Below are positions 1 to 9,291 of a DNA stretch of 64,000 nt, piece after piece. The notes beneath the pieces are model-generated. The model did not search any database. It was not told the DNA's origin and saw nothing but the letters and a program-made list of their open reading frames with translations. Within the stretch, counting starts at the first letter, position 1. The number at the start of each line of letters is the position of its first letter. The stretch comes from Mycolicibacterium rutilum. Its GTDB lineage: Bacteria; Actinomycetota; Actinomycetes; Mycobacteriales; Mycobacteriaceae. The translations under genes were made by a program, and so were the position numbers. The stretch is taken from NCBI RefSeq assembly GCF_900108565.1, contig NZ_LT629971.1:186001-250000 (forward strand), in the 5' to 3' direction.

Positions 1-342
1 ACCGAAGTGCTCGGCCTGCGTGATGAGCGCTTCGTAGAGGTCGGCCCGCGGCGGCAACAGCAGGCGATCACTGGCAGTGGTGTAGCGCGACATCAAGGGG
101 CGTCCGTTGTGGTCGGCGATGCGCCATTCGGCGATCGTCCGAGCGCGCGCGACCGCCTGGTCGTAGGCGCCCACGACCTCCAGCGCGCGCAGTCCGCTTT
201 CCCAGATCCAGATTCCGGCGCCGAACATGCGGAGGTCGGGGTTGCGCTCATGCAGCCGCACCTGCCATCCGAGCTGAGCCAATCTGGTCGCCAGGAGCAG
301 TCCTGACAAGCCCGCACCAGCGATTTCCGCAGTTCGTCGCAT
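1..342 (-). CDS. FAD-dependent monooxygenase (partial, N-terminal part)
   Basis: The reading frame is open from an ATG at 342 to the window edge, so 114 N-terminal residues are present and the rest lies outside. The protein starts MRRTAEIAGAGLSGLLLA, with the dinucleotide-binding GxGxxG motif at residues 9–14, and continues with an acidic residue at the end of the second strand (LHERNP). It then has WIWESGLRALE and RADLYEAL segments typical of group A aromatic (UbiH/PHBH-like) flavin monooxygenases. Such enzymes hydroxylate aromatic substrates using NAD(P)H and oxygen in the cytoplasm. The substrate cannot be told from this fragment. The fold call is firm; the precise function is open. Confidence 0.85.
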   Translation of the reverse strand, partial: MRRTAEIAGAGLSGLLLATRLAQLGWQVRLHERNPDLRMFGAGIWIWESGLRALEVVGAYDQAVARARTIAEWRIADHNGRPLMSRYTTASDRLLLPPRADLYEALITQAEHFG

Positions 343-372
343 GCTTCTCCTGCCGTCGAGCTGTCGTTCGGA

Positions 373-423
373 TCCTGGATCCAGGATTCCGGACCCGGGA
401 TCCTGCGAGCGTAAGTCGACTTA
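373..423. promoter_or_regulatory. Two perfect palindromes upstream of the FAD monooxygenase
   Basis: The 194-base gap 343–536 holds a perfect 14-bp palindrome TCCTGGATCCAGGA (373–386) and a perfect 12-bp palindrome TAAGTCGACTTA (412–423), 31 and 70 bases upstream of the monooxygenase start. Both could be repressor operators, but no regulator gene lies beside them in the window. The rest of the gap shows nothing else. Confidence 0.35.
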
Positions 424-536
424 ATTGACTCCGCAACAGGAACGGCGAAATTGGTTGTTACGTTTTTGTTGACTGCGAAATTCGCGGTGAGTTAAGCGGT
501 TTCGCCTCGCCTGATCCCGCGAGCGCCAGGAAAGGG

Positions 537-1472
537 TCAGCGCACCGGCGTGACCAACGCACCCGACGACAGGAACGACGCGACGTTGCGCAACGTCAGC
601 TCCGCCATCGCCGCGCGGGTCTGCGTCGTGGCGCTGCCGACGTGGGGCAGCAGCACGACGTTGTCGAGCGCGAACAGCGCTTCGGGCACGTTCGGCTCAT
701 CGGCGTAGACGTCCAGACCCGCGCCGGCGAGCCGCCTCTCCGTCAGCGCGGCCACCAACTCGGCCTCGTCGACCACGCTGCCGCGCGCGATGTTGATGAG
801 ATACCCGTCGGGGCCCAGCGCGTCGAGCACGGCACGATCGACCAACCCGCGACTGGAATCACCGCCGGCCGCCGCGACCACGAGCACGTCCGCGTTCCGT
901 GCCAGCTCCTCCGGCGACGACGCATACTCGTACGGTACGTCGACCCGGTGTCGATTGTGGTAGCTGATCGTGCAGCCGAATGCGCTGAGCCGCAACGCGA
1001 TCGCGCGACCTATCCGCCCCAGCCCGAGGATGCCGACCCGCGATCCGCTCACCTCGCGGGTCAGCGGGAACATCTTGTCCACCGGCCACCGGCCGGCCCG
1101 CACGAACCGGTCCGCCGCCGAGAACCCGCGCAACGTGTCGAGCAGCAACCCGACCGCGGTGTCGGCCACCGCGTCGTTGAGCACCTCGGGGGTGTTGCTG
1201 ACCCCGATCCCCCGCGCGAACGCCGCGTCGACGTCGACCGTGTCGTATCCGACGCCGAAGTTCACGATCGCGCCGAGGTTGGGCAGCGCATCGATCAGTG
1301 CGGCGTCGACCACCGCGGAGCCCGACGTCACGACGACAGTGATGTCGCCGCCGTGCGTCGCCAGGAATTCGGCCGGCTCATCGGGCAGGACGTAGGCGTC
1401 GTAGTCGTCGCGCAGGCCCTGCGCCACCGCGGGCATCAGCGGGCCGACCTGCAGGACCTGGGAAGTACTCAT
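537..1472 (-). CDS. D-isomer-specific 2-hydroxyacid dehydrogenase
   Basis: A 311-residue protein with the two-domain fold of NAD(P)-dependent D-2-hydroxyacid dehydrogenases (glyoxylate/hydroxypyruvate reductase type). Visible marks are the Rossmann motif GILGLGRIGRA, the NIARGSVVDEAEL segment carrying the catalytic Arg, the DVYADEPNVPEAL segment with the catalytic Glu, and LLPHVGSAT with the catalytic His. The family reduces 2-keto acids or oxidises D-2-hydroxy acids in the cytosol. The frame stays open far upstream over an unrelated gene, so the ATG at 1472 (MSTSQVLQVGP) was chosen because the conserved N-terminal domain begins there. It is transcribed away from the SRPBCC gene. The exact substrate is unknown. 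Confidence 0.9.
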   Translation of the reverse strand: MSTSQVLQVGPLMPAVAQGLRDDYDAYVLPDEPAEFLATHGGDITVVVTSGSAVVDAALIDALPNLGAIVNFGVGYDTVDVDAAFARGIGVSNTPEVLNDAVADTAVGLLLDTLRGFSAADRFVRAGRWPVDKMFPLTREVSGSRVGILGLGRIGRAIALRLSAFGCTISYHNRHRVDVPYEYASSPEELARNADVLVVAAAGGDSSRGLVDRAVLDALGPDGYLINIARGSVVDEAELVAALTERRLAGAGLDVYADEPNVPEALFALDNVVLLPHVGSATTQTRAAMAELTLRNVASFLSSGALVTPVR

Positions 1473-1607
1473 AGCCGCCACGATGGCGACCCGAGGCCGC
1501 GGTGTCCAGCGAGAACCGCGCTGTTTGAAGGTAGCCGGTACCGCCTTCTGCAACCACCCGGAGCCCAACTGCCTGACGCTGTCGTCATTTTCGCGTAGCG
1601 TGAGGTC

Positions 1608-2060
1608 GTGGCCGAGATCGACCGCAGCCGCACCCTCGCGGCAACCCCGACACAGATCTGGACCGTGCTGTCCGATTTCGGTGCGCTCAGCGCCTGGGTC
1701 GACAAGGTCGACCACTCGTGCATCCTCGAGCGTGGCCCCGACGGCGAGATGGTCGGCACGACTCGTCGCGTGCAGATGGGCCGCAACACCGTCGTCGAAC
1801 GCGTCACCGAGTGCGACCCGCAGTACGTGCTGGCCTACGCCATCGAGGGGCTGCCGAAATTTCTGGGCCGGCTCGGCAACCGCTGGACCCTCGAAGCCAC
1901 CAGCGCCGGCGACACCGTCGTCACGATCACCAGCAGCGCGCGCATCGGCGCAGGCAAAACCCAGCAACTCGTCGAGCGGTTGGCGTGCCGGCTGGTGGCC
2001 CGCGAGTCCGACGGCATGCTCGCCGGGCTGGCCCAGCGATTGGAGAACACCCGTGACTGA
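1608..2060 (+). CDS. SRPBCC family protein (polyketide cyclase/dehydrase-like)
   Basis: A 150-residue START/Bet v1-type (SRPBCC) protein beginning at GTG 1608 (MAEIDRSRTLAATPTQIW). The opening pattern, a strand of polar residues then TPTQIWTVLSDFGALSAWV, is typical of the family, as is the closing helix around residues 125–148. These small domains bind hydrophobic ligands in a deep pocket; a few are cyclases but most have no known reaction. It overlaps the start of the downstream sulfatase by 8 bases, which indicates translational coupling. No catalytic residue can be assigned from sequence alone. Confidence 0.8.
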   Translation: MAEIDRSRTLAATPTQIWTVLSDFGALSAWVDKVDHSCILERGPDGEMVGTTRRVQMGRNTVVERVTECDPQYVLAYAIEGLPKFLGRLGNRWTLEATSAGDTVVTITSSARIGAGKTQQLVERLACRLVARESDGMLAGLAQRLENTRD

Positions 2061-3789
2061 CCGGCCCGACATCGTCATCGTGATGACCGACGAAGAGCGT
2101 GCGACCCCGCCGTACGAGGCGCCCGAGGTGCTGGCCTGGCGCGACTACACGCTGACCGGCCGCAAGTGGTTCGACGATCACGGCGTCAGCTTCCAACGGC
2201 ACTACACCGGGTCACTTGCCTGCGTGCCCAGCCGCCCGACGATCTTCACCGGCCACTACCCCGACCTGCACGGCGTGACGCAGACCGACGGCATCGGCAA
2301 GTCCGCCGACGACTCCCGCATGCGCTGGCTGCGCGCAGGCGAGGTGCCGACGCTGGGCAACTGGTTCCGCGCGGCCGGATACGACACCCACTACGACGGC
2401 AAGTGGCACATCTCGCACGCCGATCTCACCGACCCCGGCACCGGCGCTCCGCTGGCGACCAACGACGACGACGGCGTCGTCGACCCCGCCGCCGTGCAGC
2501 AGTACCTCGACGCTGATCCGCTTGCCCCGTACGGGTTTTCGGGCTGGGTCGGCCCCGAACCGCACGGCGCGCTGCTGGCCAACGCGGGTGTGCGGCGCGA
2601 CCGCCTGATCGCCGACCGGGTGGTCGCGTGGCTGACCGACCGCTATCAGCGCCGCCAAGCCGGCGACCCCGACGCTCTGCGCCCGTTCCTGCTCGTCGCC
2701 AGCTTCGTCAATCCGCACGACATTGTGCTCTTCCCGGCCTGGCAACGCCGCAGCCCGGTGCGGCCCTCGCCGCTGGATCCGCCGCACGTGCCGCCGGCGC
2801 CGACGGCCGACGAGGATCTGTCTGACAAACCCGCCGCGCAGATCGCGTTCCGCGAGGCCTATTACTCCGGCTACGGCCCGGCCCCGGCGATCGACCGCAC
2901 CTACACCCGCAAGGCCCAGCAGTACCGCGACCTGTACTACCGGCTGCACGCTGAGGTCGACGGGCCGATCGACCGGGTGCGGCGCGCGGTCACCGACGGC
3001 TCGACGGACGCGGTGCTGGTGCGCACGGCCGACCACGGCGATCTGCTCGGCGCGCACGGCGGCCTGCACCAGAAGTGGTTCAACCTCTACGACGAGGCCA
3101 CCCGCGTGCCGTTCGTCGTCGCCCGCGTCGGCGCCCACCAGACCGAGCCGCGCACCGTGACCGCGCCGACCAGCCACGTCGACATCGTGCCCACGCTGCT
3201 CGGCGCTGCCGGCATCGACGTCGACGCCACGGCGGCCAGACTGGCCGAAACCTTCACCGAGGTGCACGAGCTGCCGGGCCGCAACCTGATGCCGGTGGTC
3301 GACGGGGCACCGGCCGACGAGTCGCGCGCGGTCTACCTGATGACCCGCGACAACGTGCTCGAAGGTGACACCGGAGCCTCCGGACTGGCACGCAAGCTCA
3401 AGCGGTCGACGAATCCGCCTGCGCCGCTGCGGATCCGGATACCCGCGCACGTGGCGTCGAACTTCGAGGGGTTGGTGACGCAGGTCGACGGGCAGCTGTG
3501 GAAGCTGGTCCGCACCTTCGACGATCCGGCGACGTGGACCGAACCCGGGGTTCGTCACCACGCGGCGAACGGTATCGGCGGCGACGCCTACCGCTCGACG
3601 CCGCTCGACGACCAGTGGGAGCTCTACAACCTGACCGCCGACCCGGCCGAGAGCACCAACCGCTGGGTCGATCCGGATCTGCACGAGCTGCGTCAACACC
3701 TGCGCACGCAGCTCAAGCAGGTGCGGGCGGCCTCGGTGCCCGAGCGCCACCAGCCGTGGCCGTACGTCACGCGCCGGTCACAAGTGTGA
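2053..3789 (+). CDS. Type I sulfatase (arylsulfatase-like)
   Basis: A 578-residue sulfatase starting at GTG 2053 (MTDRPDIVIVMTDEERATPP). The first strand carries the metal-binding Asp (MTDEE). The formylglycine motif is CVPSR, with Cys57 as the residue converted by the formylglycine-generating enzyme. A second metal-binding cluster, TADHGDLLGAHG, lies near residue 320. The family hydrolyses sulfate esters (or sometimes phosphonates) using Ca2+. There is no signal peptide, so it is expected to act in the cytoplasm. It overlaps the SRPBCC gene by 8 bases. The substrate is unknown. It could feed sulfate to the organism in keeping with the sulfur genes at 16–26 kb, but that is inference. Confidence 0.92.
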   Translation: MTDRPDIVIVMTDEERATPPYEAPEVLAWRDYTLTGRKWFDDHGVSFQRHYTGSLACVPSRPTIFTGHYPDLHGVTQTDGIGKSADDSRMRWLRAGEVPTLGNWFRAAGYDTHYDGKWHISHADLTDPGTGAPLATNDDDGVVDPAAVQQYLDADPLAPYGFSGWVGPEPHGALLANAGVRRDRLIADRVVAWLTDRYQRRQAGDPDALRPFLLVASFVNPHDIVLFPAWQRRSPVRPSPLDPPHVPPAPTADEDLSDKPAAQIAFREAYYSGYGPAPAIDRTYTRKAQQYRDLYYRLHAEVDGPIDRVRRAVTDGSTDAVLVRTADHGDLLGAHGGLHQKWFNLYDEATRVPFVVARVGAHQTEPRTVTAPTSHVDIVPTLLGAAGIDVDATAARLAETFTEVHELPGRNLMPVVDGAPADESRAVYLMTRDNVLEGDTGASGLARKLKRSTNPPAPLRIRIPAHVASNFEGLVTQVDGQLWKLVRTFDDPATWTEPGVRHHAANGIGGDAYRSTPLDDQWELYNLTADPAESTNRWVDPDLHELRQHLRTQLKQVRAASVPERHQPWPYVTRRSQV

Positions 3790-3909
3790 CCGTTTTCCGA
3801 ATCTCCGTGCCCAATCACGTTTTGCCGCCACGCTGACGGCTACAGTCGGCACGTCCGGTCAACCCGCTTCAGCCGAAGCCAGGGCGAACCGGAGGCTCGG
3901 AGGGGCGAT

Positions 3910-5544
3910 GTGAGCCGATTTACCGAGACGATGTACAGCAATGCCCAGTGGAGCACCCACGGCATGATCACCGGCGAACCGGTCGCACCCGTGCGGCACA
4001 CCTGGGCCGAAATCCACGAACGCGCCCGCCGGGTCGCGGGCGGCTTGGCGGCCGCCGGGGTCGGACATGGTGACGCCGTCGCGGTGCTGGCCGGCCTGCC
4101 CGTCGAGATCGCGCCTGTGGCACAGGGTGTTTGGATGCGCGGCGCCAGCCTGACGATGCTGCACCAGCCCACGCCGCGCACCGACCTGGTGCGGTGGGCA
4201 GTCGACACGGCCGCGGTCATCGACATGATCGAGGCGAGCACCGTCGTCGTCTCCGACCCGTTCATGGCCGCCGTACCCGCGTTGTCCGGCCTCGGGTACT
4301 CGGTGGTCACCGCTGAACACCTGCTGGCCAGCGCCCCCTGCGACCCGCTGCGGTCCGATGATGACGACGTCGCGCTGCTGCAACTGACCTCGGGTTCGAC
4401 GGGCAGCCCCAAGGCTGTCCAGATCACGCACGCCAACATCGTGGCCAATGCCGAGGCGATGACCGTCGGCTGCGATTTCGATCTGGACACCGACGTGATC
4501 GTGAGCTGGCTGCCGTGTTTCCACGACATGGGCATGACCGGCTACCTGACGGTCCCGATGTACTTCGGCGCTGAACTGGTCAAAGTGACGCCGATGGACT
4601 TCCTCAGCGATATCTTGTTGTGGCCCAGGCTGATCGACAAGTACCGCGGCACCATGACGGCCGCGCCGAACTTCGCCTACAACCTGCTCGCGAGCCGGCT
4701 TCGTCGACAGGCGACGCCCGGCGACTACGACCTGTCGTCGCTGCGATGGGCGCTGTCGGGGGCCGAGCAGGTCGACCCGCGCGACGTCGAGGCGCTGTGT
4801 GAGGCGGGCGTACCGTTCGGGTTGCGGCCCGAGGCGATCGTCGCCGCCTACGGGATGGCGGAGACGACGGTCGCCGTCTCGTTCTCCGAATGCGGGCGCG
4901 GTGTGCTCGTCGACGAGGTGGACGCCGATCTGCTCGCGCTGTTGCACCGCGCGGTGCCGTCGACCAAGGGCCGCACCCGGCGGCTCGCCACGCTCGGGCA
5001 GCCGCTGGAGAACCTGCAGGTGCGCATCATCGGCGACGACGGCGCCGAACTGCTGTCGCGGGGCGTCGGCGTGATCGAGGTCCGCGGTGACGCGGTCACC
5101 AGGGGATACACCACGACCGCCGGGTTCATCGCCGCCCAGGACGGCCAGGGCTGGTACGACACCGGCGACCTCGGCTACCTCACCGAGACGGGCAAGGTGG
5201 TGGTGTGCGGACGACTCAAAGACGTGATCATCATGGCCGGCCGCAACATCTACCCCGCCGACATCGAACGCGCCGCCGGCCGCGTGCCCGGAGTGCGGCC
5301 GGGGTGCGCCGTCGCGGTGCGGCTCGACGCCGGCCAATCGCGCGAGACGTTCGCCGTCGCCGTCGAGTGCACGGACCACGCCGACCAAGACGCGGTCCGC
5401 CGAGTCGAGCGCCAGGTCGCGCACGAGGTGTTCGCCGAGGTCGACGTCCGGCCCCGCAATGTGGTGGTCCTCGCGCCGGGAACGATCCCGAAGACACCGT
5501 CCGGCAAGCTGCGACGCGCCCACGCGTTGTCGCTGGTGAACTAG
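3910..5544 (+). CDS. Fatty acyl-AMP/acyl-CoA ligase (FadD-like, FAAL-type)
   Basis: A 544-residue adenylate-forming enzyme. It has the P-loop-like motif [16 protein letters not shown], the [11 protein letters not shown] and [12 protein letters not shown] stretches that resemble fatty acyl-AMP ligases, YGMAETT, the hinge [23 protein letters not shown] and the C-terminal catalytic Lys in [11 protein letters not shown]. It activates a fatty acid with ATP. Whether the acyl-AMP goes to CoA or to a carrier protein cannot be settled without checking the FAAL insertion. The GTG at 3910 is the only usable start, because the ATG two bases before it runs into a stop. The gene converges on the desaturase with a 4-base overlap at the 3' ends. 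No polyketide synthase is adjacent, unusual for a FAAL. Confidence 0.85.
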   Translation: MSRFTETMYSNAQWSTHGMITGEPVAPVRHTWAEIHERARRVAGGLAAAGVGHGDAVAVLAGLPVEIAPVAQGVWMRGASLTMLHQPTPRTDLVRWAVDTAAVIDMIEASTVVVSDPFMAAVPALSGLGYSVVTAEHLLASAPCDPLRSDDDDVALLQLTSGSTGSPKAVQITHANIVANAEAMTVGCDFDLDTDVIVSWLPCFHDMGMTGYLTVPMYFGAELVKVTPMDFLSDILLWPRLIDKYRGTMTAAPNFAYNLLASRLRRQATPGDYDLSSLRWALSGAEQVDPRDVEALCEAGVPFGLRPEAIVAAYGMAETTVAVSFSECGRGVLVDEVDADLLALLHRAVPSTKGRTRRLATLGQPLENLQVRIIGDDGAELLSRGVGVIEVRGDAVTRGYTTTAGFIAAQDGQGWYDTGDLGYLTETGKVVVCGRLKDVIIMAGRNIYPADIERAAGRVPGVRPGCAVAVRLDAGQSRETFAVAVECTDHADQDAVRRVERQVAHEVFAEVDVRPRNVVVLAPGTIPKTPSGKLRRAHALSLVN

Positions 5545-6674
5545 CGGTCGGCGAACTTGCGCTCGGACGCTGTCTCGGGGGCATCGTCGCTGGTCGCGGA
5601 CAGGAATTGATCCGGAAGGGCGAGCTTGAGGATCGTCCGCATCGTCAGCAGGTACTGACGCGGCAGCGGGCCGGTGGTGTACGGCAGGTCGTACTTGTCG
5701 CAGATCGCCCGCACACGCACGGCAATCTGCGCGTACCGGTTGCTGGGCAGGTCCGGGAAGAGGTGATGCTCGATCTGGTAGCACAGGTTGCCGGTCGAGA
5801 ACGCCAGCACCGGGCCCGCGGTGAAGTTGGCCGCGCCCAGCATCTGGCGCAGGTACCACTCGGGGCGGGTCTCCTCGTCGAGCACGTCGGCGGTGAATTT
5901 CTCGGCGCCGTCGGGAAAATGGCCGCAGAAGATCACCACGTACGTCCACAGGTTGCGCAGCAGGTTCGCGGCGACGTTGGCGCCCAACGTCCGGCGCCAC
6001 CGCCGTCCGCTCAACGCGGGCGCCACCGCGTAGTCCTTGACCGCCTGGCGGGTGATCTTGCGGATCAGCCGCGTCCGCTCCCGCGTGACGCGCTGGGTGT
6101 CGCCTTCGGCCCGGTCGCGTTCGGCGTGCACGCCGTGTAGCGCGATGCCCCACTCGAAGATCAAGGCCAGCAACGCGTTTCGCAGCGGCTGCAGCAGATG
6201 GACCGGCTGCCAGGGCACGTCACGTGAGATCCGCATGATGCCGAAACCCAGGTCGTCGTCGACGCCGACCACATTGCTGAACACGTGGTGGCGGTAGTTG
6301 TGCGAGTACCGCCACTGCGACGACGCCGCGACCATGTCCCACTCCCACGTATTGGAGTGGATCTCGGGGTCGTTCATCCAGTCCCATTGACCGTGGCCGA
6401 CGTTGTGGCCGATCTCCATGTTCTCGACGCTCTTCGCGTACGCCAGCGTCGCAGTGCCCAGCAGCCACCCCGCCCTCGACCGGGTGCCGGCGATCAGCAG
6501 CCGCCCCGCGACCTCGAGTAAGCGCTGGACGACGATCGTGCGCCGGATGTAGGCGGCGTCCTTCTCCCCCAGCGACTCTTCGATGTCGCTGCGGATCGCG
6601 TCCAACTCGGTGCCCAGCGCCTCGATGTCGGCATCACTGAGGTGCGTGTAGGCGGCGATATCGCTGATTGCCAA
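5541..6674 (-). CDS. Acyl-CoA/lipid desaturase, DesA3-like
   Basis: A 377-residue membrane fatty acid desaturase. All three histidine boxes of the di-iron centre are visible: GHNVGH (His90/His94), HNYRHH (His125–His130) and QIEHH (Gln300–His304). The region around [21 protein letters not shown] and [13 protein letters not shown] closely resembles mycobacterial DesA3, the stearoyl-CoA delta-9 desaturase. It ends at the [10 protein letters not shown] motif, so the basic C-terminal tail of DesA3 (as I remember it) is missing. Work with NADH/NADPH and a ferredoxin-type reductase is expected, but no reductase gene is next to it. It converges on the acyl ligase at 3910–5544. Confidence is high for the family and moderate for the DesA3 assignment versus another paralogue. 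Confidence 0.92.
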   Translation of the reverse strand: MAISDIAAYTHLSDADIEALGTELDAIRSDIEESLGEKDAAYIRRTIVVQRLLEVAGRLLIAGTRSRAGWLLGTATLAYAKSVENMEIGHNVGHGQWDWMNDPEIHSNTWEWDMVAASSQWRYSHNYRHHVFSNVVGVDDDLGFGIMRISRDVPWQPVHLLQPLRNALLALIFEWGIALHGVHAERDRAEGDTQRVTRERTRLIRKITRQAVKDYAVAPALSGRRWRRTLGANVAANLLRNLWTYVVIFCGHFPDGAEKFTADVLDEETRPEWYLRQMLGAANFTAGPVLAFSTGNLCYQIEHHLFPDLPSNRYAQIAVRVRAICDKYDLPYTTGPLPRQYLLTMRTILKLALPDQFLSATSDDAPETASERKFADR

Positions 6675-6802
6675 GAATTTTCCGTTCGCGCGGGTGGTGC
6701 AGGTCGGAACTCGCGGTGACGGCCGAAGAACGCGGACGACGGCAACGCGTCGAAAGTAATTCCAGCCTAGAGAAGCCGTCGGCGGGTGTCGATGCCATGG
6801 AC

Positions 6803-7606
6803 TCAGCCGATCGACACGAGATCGTCGATGGAATCGCCGGGCAGGTCACCGTCGACGACCGCGGTCACCAGCAGCTTGTCCAGCGAGATGGTGCCGCCGT
6901 GGTTGGTCAGGAAGGCGGTGTCGGCCGCATCGCGGCCGGTGGCGATGCGCACCAGCGACGACCGCGGAGCCAGCAGGGTGCCGTCGACCACCCGCCAGTG
7001 GCCCTCGATGAACGCCTCGACCACCGCGTGGAAGTCCATCGGATACAGGCCCGGCGCGTAGACCGAGACCATCCTCGCCGGCACGTTGACCGCGCGCAGC
7101 AGCGCGACCACCAGATGGGCGAAGTCGCGGCACACCCCGGCGCCGGAGAGCAGGGTGTCGACCGCGCCGTCGATCGGGTCGCTGGAACCGGGCACGTAGT
7201 TGAGCCGGGTGCCGACCCAGGAGGAAACCCGCTCGAGCAGCGTCGCCGAATCGGCGTAGCTGCCGAATTCGGTTGCGGCGAAACCATAGAACTTGTCCGC
7301 CTCGGCGTAGCGGCTGGGTCGCCGGTAGGCGAGCAGGTCGTACGCGGTGACCGGCGGCGGTGCGGTCCGGCCCTCGATCGCTGCGCTGTACTGCACCGCC
7401 AACGTGCCCGTGGCCGCCGGCATCGTGTGGACGCGGGTGCCGTGCGGCCCGCTGATCTCCTCCGGCTCAATCGGCTCACCGTCCAGGACGAACGACAACC
7501 GCTCGGTCACCTCGGTGCCCGGATGCGGCGCGACCGCGATCTGGAATTCCAGCAGGGTCGGTTCGGTGATCTCCACCTGCAACTCGACGCCGACCTCCCG
7601 CCTCAT
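6803..7606 (-). CDS. Transglutaminase-like domain protein
   Basis: A 267-residue protein with an N-terminal beta domain and a transglutaminase/cysteine-protease-like core. The catalytic triad is visible: Cys159 in GAGVCRDFAHL, His193 in MDFHAVVEAF and Asp208 in WRVVDGT. Proteins of this kind in mycobacteria are cytoplasmic (no signal peptide here) and are of uncertain substrate; some act as peptidases or amide hydrolases. It lies 10 bases downstream of the stop of the DUF5994 gene at 7617 and in the same direction, so the two are likely cotranscribed. Confidence 0.85.
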   Translation of the reverse strand: MRREVGVELQVEITEPTLLEFQIAVAPHPGTEVTERLSFVLDGEPIEPEEISGPHGTRVHTMPAATGTLAVQYSAAIEGRTAPPPVTAYDLLAYRRPSRYAEADKFYGFAATEFGSYADSATLLERVSSWVGTRLNYVPGSSDPIDGAVDTLLSGAGVCRDFAHLVVALLRAVNVPARMVSVYAPGLYPMDFHAVVEAFIEGHWRVVDGTLLAPRSSLVRIATGRDAADTAFLTNHGGTISLDKLLVTAVVDGDLPGDSIDDLVSIG

Positions 7607-7616
7607 GAGTAAAACG

Positions 7617-8075
7617 TCAGGCGCCGGTCGAGAGCAGTGCGTCGACGGTCGAGGTGTTGTCGGCGGAGGCCGCAGCCATCGAGATGGTGTGGGCGAGATC
7701 GGCCTCGGTGCGCGACGGCACCACCAGCAGGACCAGTCGATTTCCGCGCCCGTCGAGGACGCCGATCGTGTTGGCCGGTTGCCGCTGATAGCCGTCGAGT
7801 TTGACGAATCGGTCGTTGACCAGCATCTTGCGCGGCGCTTCCGCCCATTCGCCGAGGTGGTAGGTCACTCGGGCCACGCCCCCGAGGCGAACCGCAAGAA
7901 CGCTCACCAGATCGGGGAGTTCGTGCGGCAGATCGTCGCTGTGCGGCCACCAGGCGCCGTCGACGTAGCCGCTGGCCGGAGCCTTCCGCTTGAGCCGAAG
8001 CCGCGGGCTGTTGTCGGGCCCGTCGTGCGGCCCGTCGTGGCGCCTCGAGTCAGTGGAAGTTTCTTGTCGTGCCAT
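7617..8075 (-). CDS. DUF5994 family protein
   Basis: A 152-residue protein of the actinobacterial DUF5994 family, recognised by the LRLKR...GYVDGAWWPHSDDLPHELP opening and the internal YHLGEWAEAPRK segment. The function is unknown. The first 25 residues are polar and His/Asp-rich and probably disordered. A second member of the same family lies at 8686–9156 on the other strand, and the cold-shock gene sits between them. It is the first gene of a likely two-gene unit with the transglutaminase-like gene. Confidence 0.8.
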   Translation of the reverse strand: MARQETSTDSRRHDGPHDGPDNSPRLRLKRKAPASGYVDGAWWPHSDDLPHELPDLVSVLAVRLGGVARVTYHLGEWAEAPRKMLVNDRFVKLDGYQRQPANTIGVLDGRGNRLVLLVVPSRTEADLAHTISMAAASADNTSTVDALLSTGA

Positions 8076-8250
8076 GGGGTTGATCCCGCCTGAGCCGACG
8101 CGCGGCTCATCTATCGAATCGGCGACGACACGATCTCAACCTTCGTATGCGAGGAATCGCCGATACCTACAGCCTACGGCACCGGTCAACCGTTCCCCGA
8201 CCGTCGCGGTTTCCGTTGGCGCACTATGCATTTGGGCGCTCAAACGAAAA

Positions 8251-8280
8251 GTGGGCCGGTGGGATAACCCACCAGCCCAC
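8251..8280 (-). terminator. Intrinsic-type terminator of cspA
   Basis: A 13-bp stem with one mismatch (arms GTGGGCCGGTGGG at 8251–8263 and CCCACCAGCCCAC at 8268–8280) and a 4-base loop. It sits 15 bases beyond the cspA stop. Read on the minus strand the stem is followed by CTTTTCGTTT, a T-rich tract, as in rho-independent terminators. Confidence 0.75.
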
Positions 8281-8294
8281 AATGTTCGATCTGA

Positions 8295-8498
8295 CTAGAC
8301 GGCGCTTACGCCGACTGCCTGAGGTCCTTTGGCGCCCTGTTCGATCGTGAACTCGACGCGCTGGTTCTCCTCCAACGACCGGAAGCCGTTACCTTGGATT
8401 TCCGAGTAGTGGACGAACACATCCTTGTCGCCGCCGTCGGGGGCGATGAAGCCGAAGCCTTTTTCGCCGTTGAACCACTTCACAGTTCCCTGTGCCAT
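8295..8498 (-). CDS. cspA: Cold-shock protein, CspA family
   Basis: A 67-residue single cold-shock domain. Both nucleic-acid-binding motifs are present: KGFGFI (RNP1, residues 13–18) and DVFVHY (RNP2, residues 26–31). The protein starts [20 protein letters not shown], the usual mycobacterial CspA beginning. It acts as an RNA/single-stranded DNA chaperone. The next upstream gene is divergent and starts at 8686, so the message can carry a leader of up to about 180 bases, in line with the long regulatory 5' UTRs of csp genes. A strong hairpin terminator follows the stop. Confidence 0.97.
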   Translation of the reverse strand: MAQGTVKWFNGEKGFGFIAPDGGDKDVFVHYSEIQGNGFRSLEENQRVEFTIEQGAKGPQAVGVSAV

Positions 8499-8685
8499 AC
8501 TTTTCCAACTTCTTTCATCGTGATGGATGTAGAAGAACATCCAGGTAGAGGCTAGCACGGCCGACGGAAAACGCGGGTGTAGTGTCAGCAGGGAACCGTT
8601 TCGTCTGTCGACGTGGTCCACCCCGTGCGGTGTTGAACATGATCAATCTGCGATCCGATTCGTCGATTACAAACGAAGGATTGCA

Positions 8686-9156
8686 GTGAATCAGGCGACT
8701 CAGCGGCGCAGCGCCAGCCCGATCCGGCTCACCATGGTCAACGCTCCCGGCGAGGGTCTCGACGGCGCCTGGTGGCCCCGCACCCCTTCTATCGCGCGTG
8801 AGTTGCCCCAACTGATCGACGCGCTGCGCGCCTCGCTGGGGCAGATCGTCGACCTCAACGTCAACTGGTCCTCGGCCAATGCCGTTCCCGATCTCGACAT
8901 GCTCACCCGCCGCGGCATCGGCGCCCTTCCCGGCTGGAAGGACCGCCCCCAGCGGGTGATGTGCGTGACCGGCGAGACGGCGAAGGCGAAACTGTTGGTG
9001 GTCCCCTGCCACACCACGCCGGCGCTGGCGGTCATGGTGCTTCGGCACGCGGCAGGCCTCCCTGTCGACAGCAAGCATTACGACTCGGCGCGGTATCTGG
9101 CCGCGTTCGACATCGTCGAGGCCGCTCGCACCGTGTGCGCGCAGCAGGCGACCTGA
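8686..9156 (+). CDS. DUF5994 family protein
   Basis: A 156-residue protein starting at GTG 8686 (MNQATQRRSASPIRLTMVNA). The GEGLDGAWWPRTPSIARELPQL segment is the same signature seen in the DUF5994 protein at 7617–8075, but the rest differs, so the two are old paralogues. The function is unknown. It points away from cspA and stands 146 bases before the nitrilase cluster. That gap shows no obvious terminator, so read-through into the cluster is possible but not shown. Confidence 0.8.
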   Translation: MNQATQRRSASPIRLTMVNAPGEGLDGAWWPRTPSIARELPQLIDALRASLGQIVDLNVNWSSANAVPDLDMLTRRGIGALPGWKDRPQRVMCVTGETAKAKLLVVPCHTTPALAVMVLRHAAGLPVDSKHYDSARYLAAFDIVEAARTVCAQQAT

Positions 9157-9291
9157 GCGCTGTTACGCGCACATTTCCGCGGTGAGCGCTTTCTAACGCA
9201 GACGTAGTCCATCGCTAACCACCCGGACATCGTCCAGGCCTGTAATCGGTAGAGCCGAACTTCACTCGGCCCGCGACCTGCTACCGAATCC

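Noticed and set aside
2212-3750. Long minus-strand frame (about 510 codons) over the sulfatase gene
   Set aside because: Antisense to a sulfatase with an intact CVPSR site; composition is that of a shadow frame.
3859-6153. Very long minus-strand open frame (about 760 codons) over the acyl ligase and desaturase genes
   Set aside because: It is antisense to two genes with clear motifs and has Arg/His/Gly-rich low-complexity composition typical of high-GC shadow frames.
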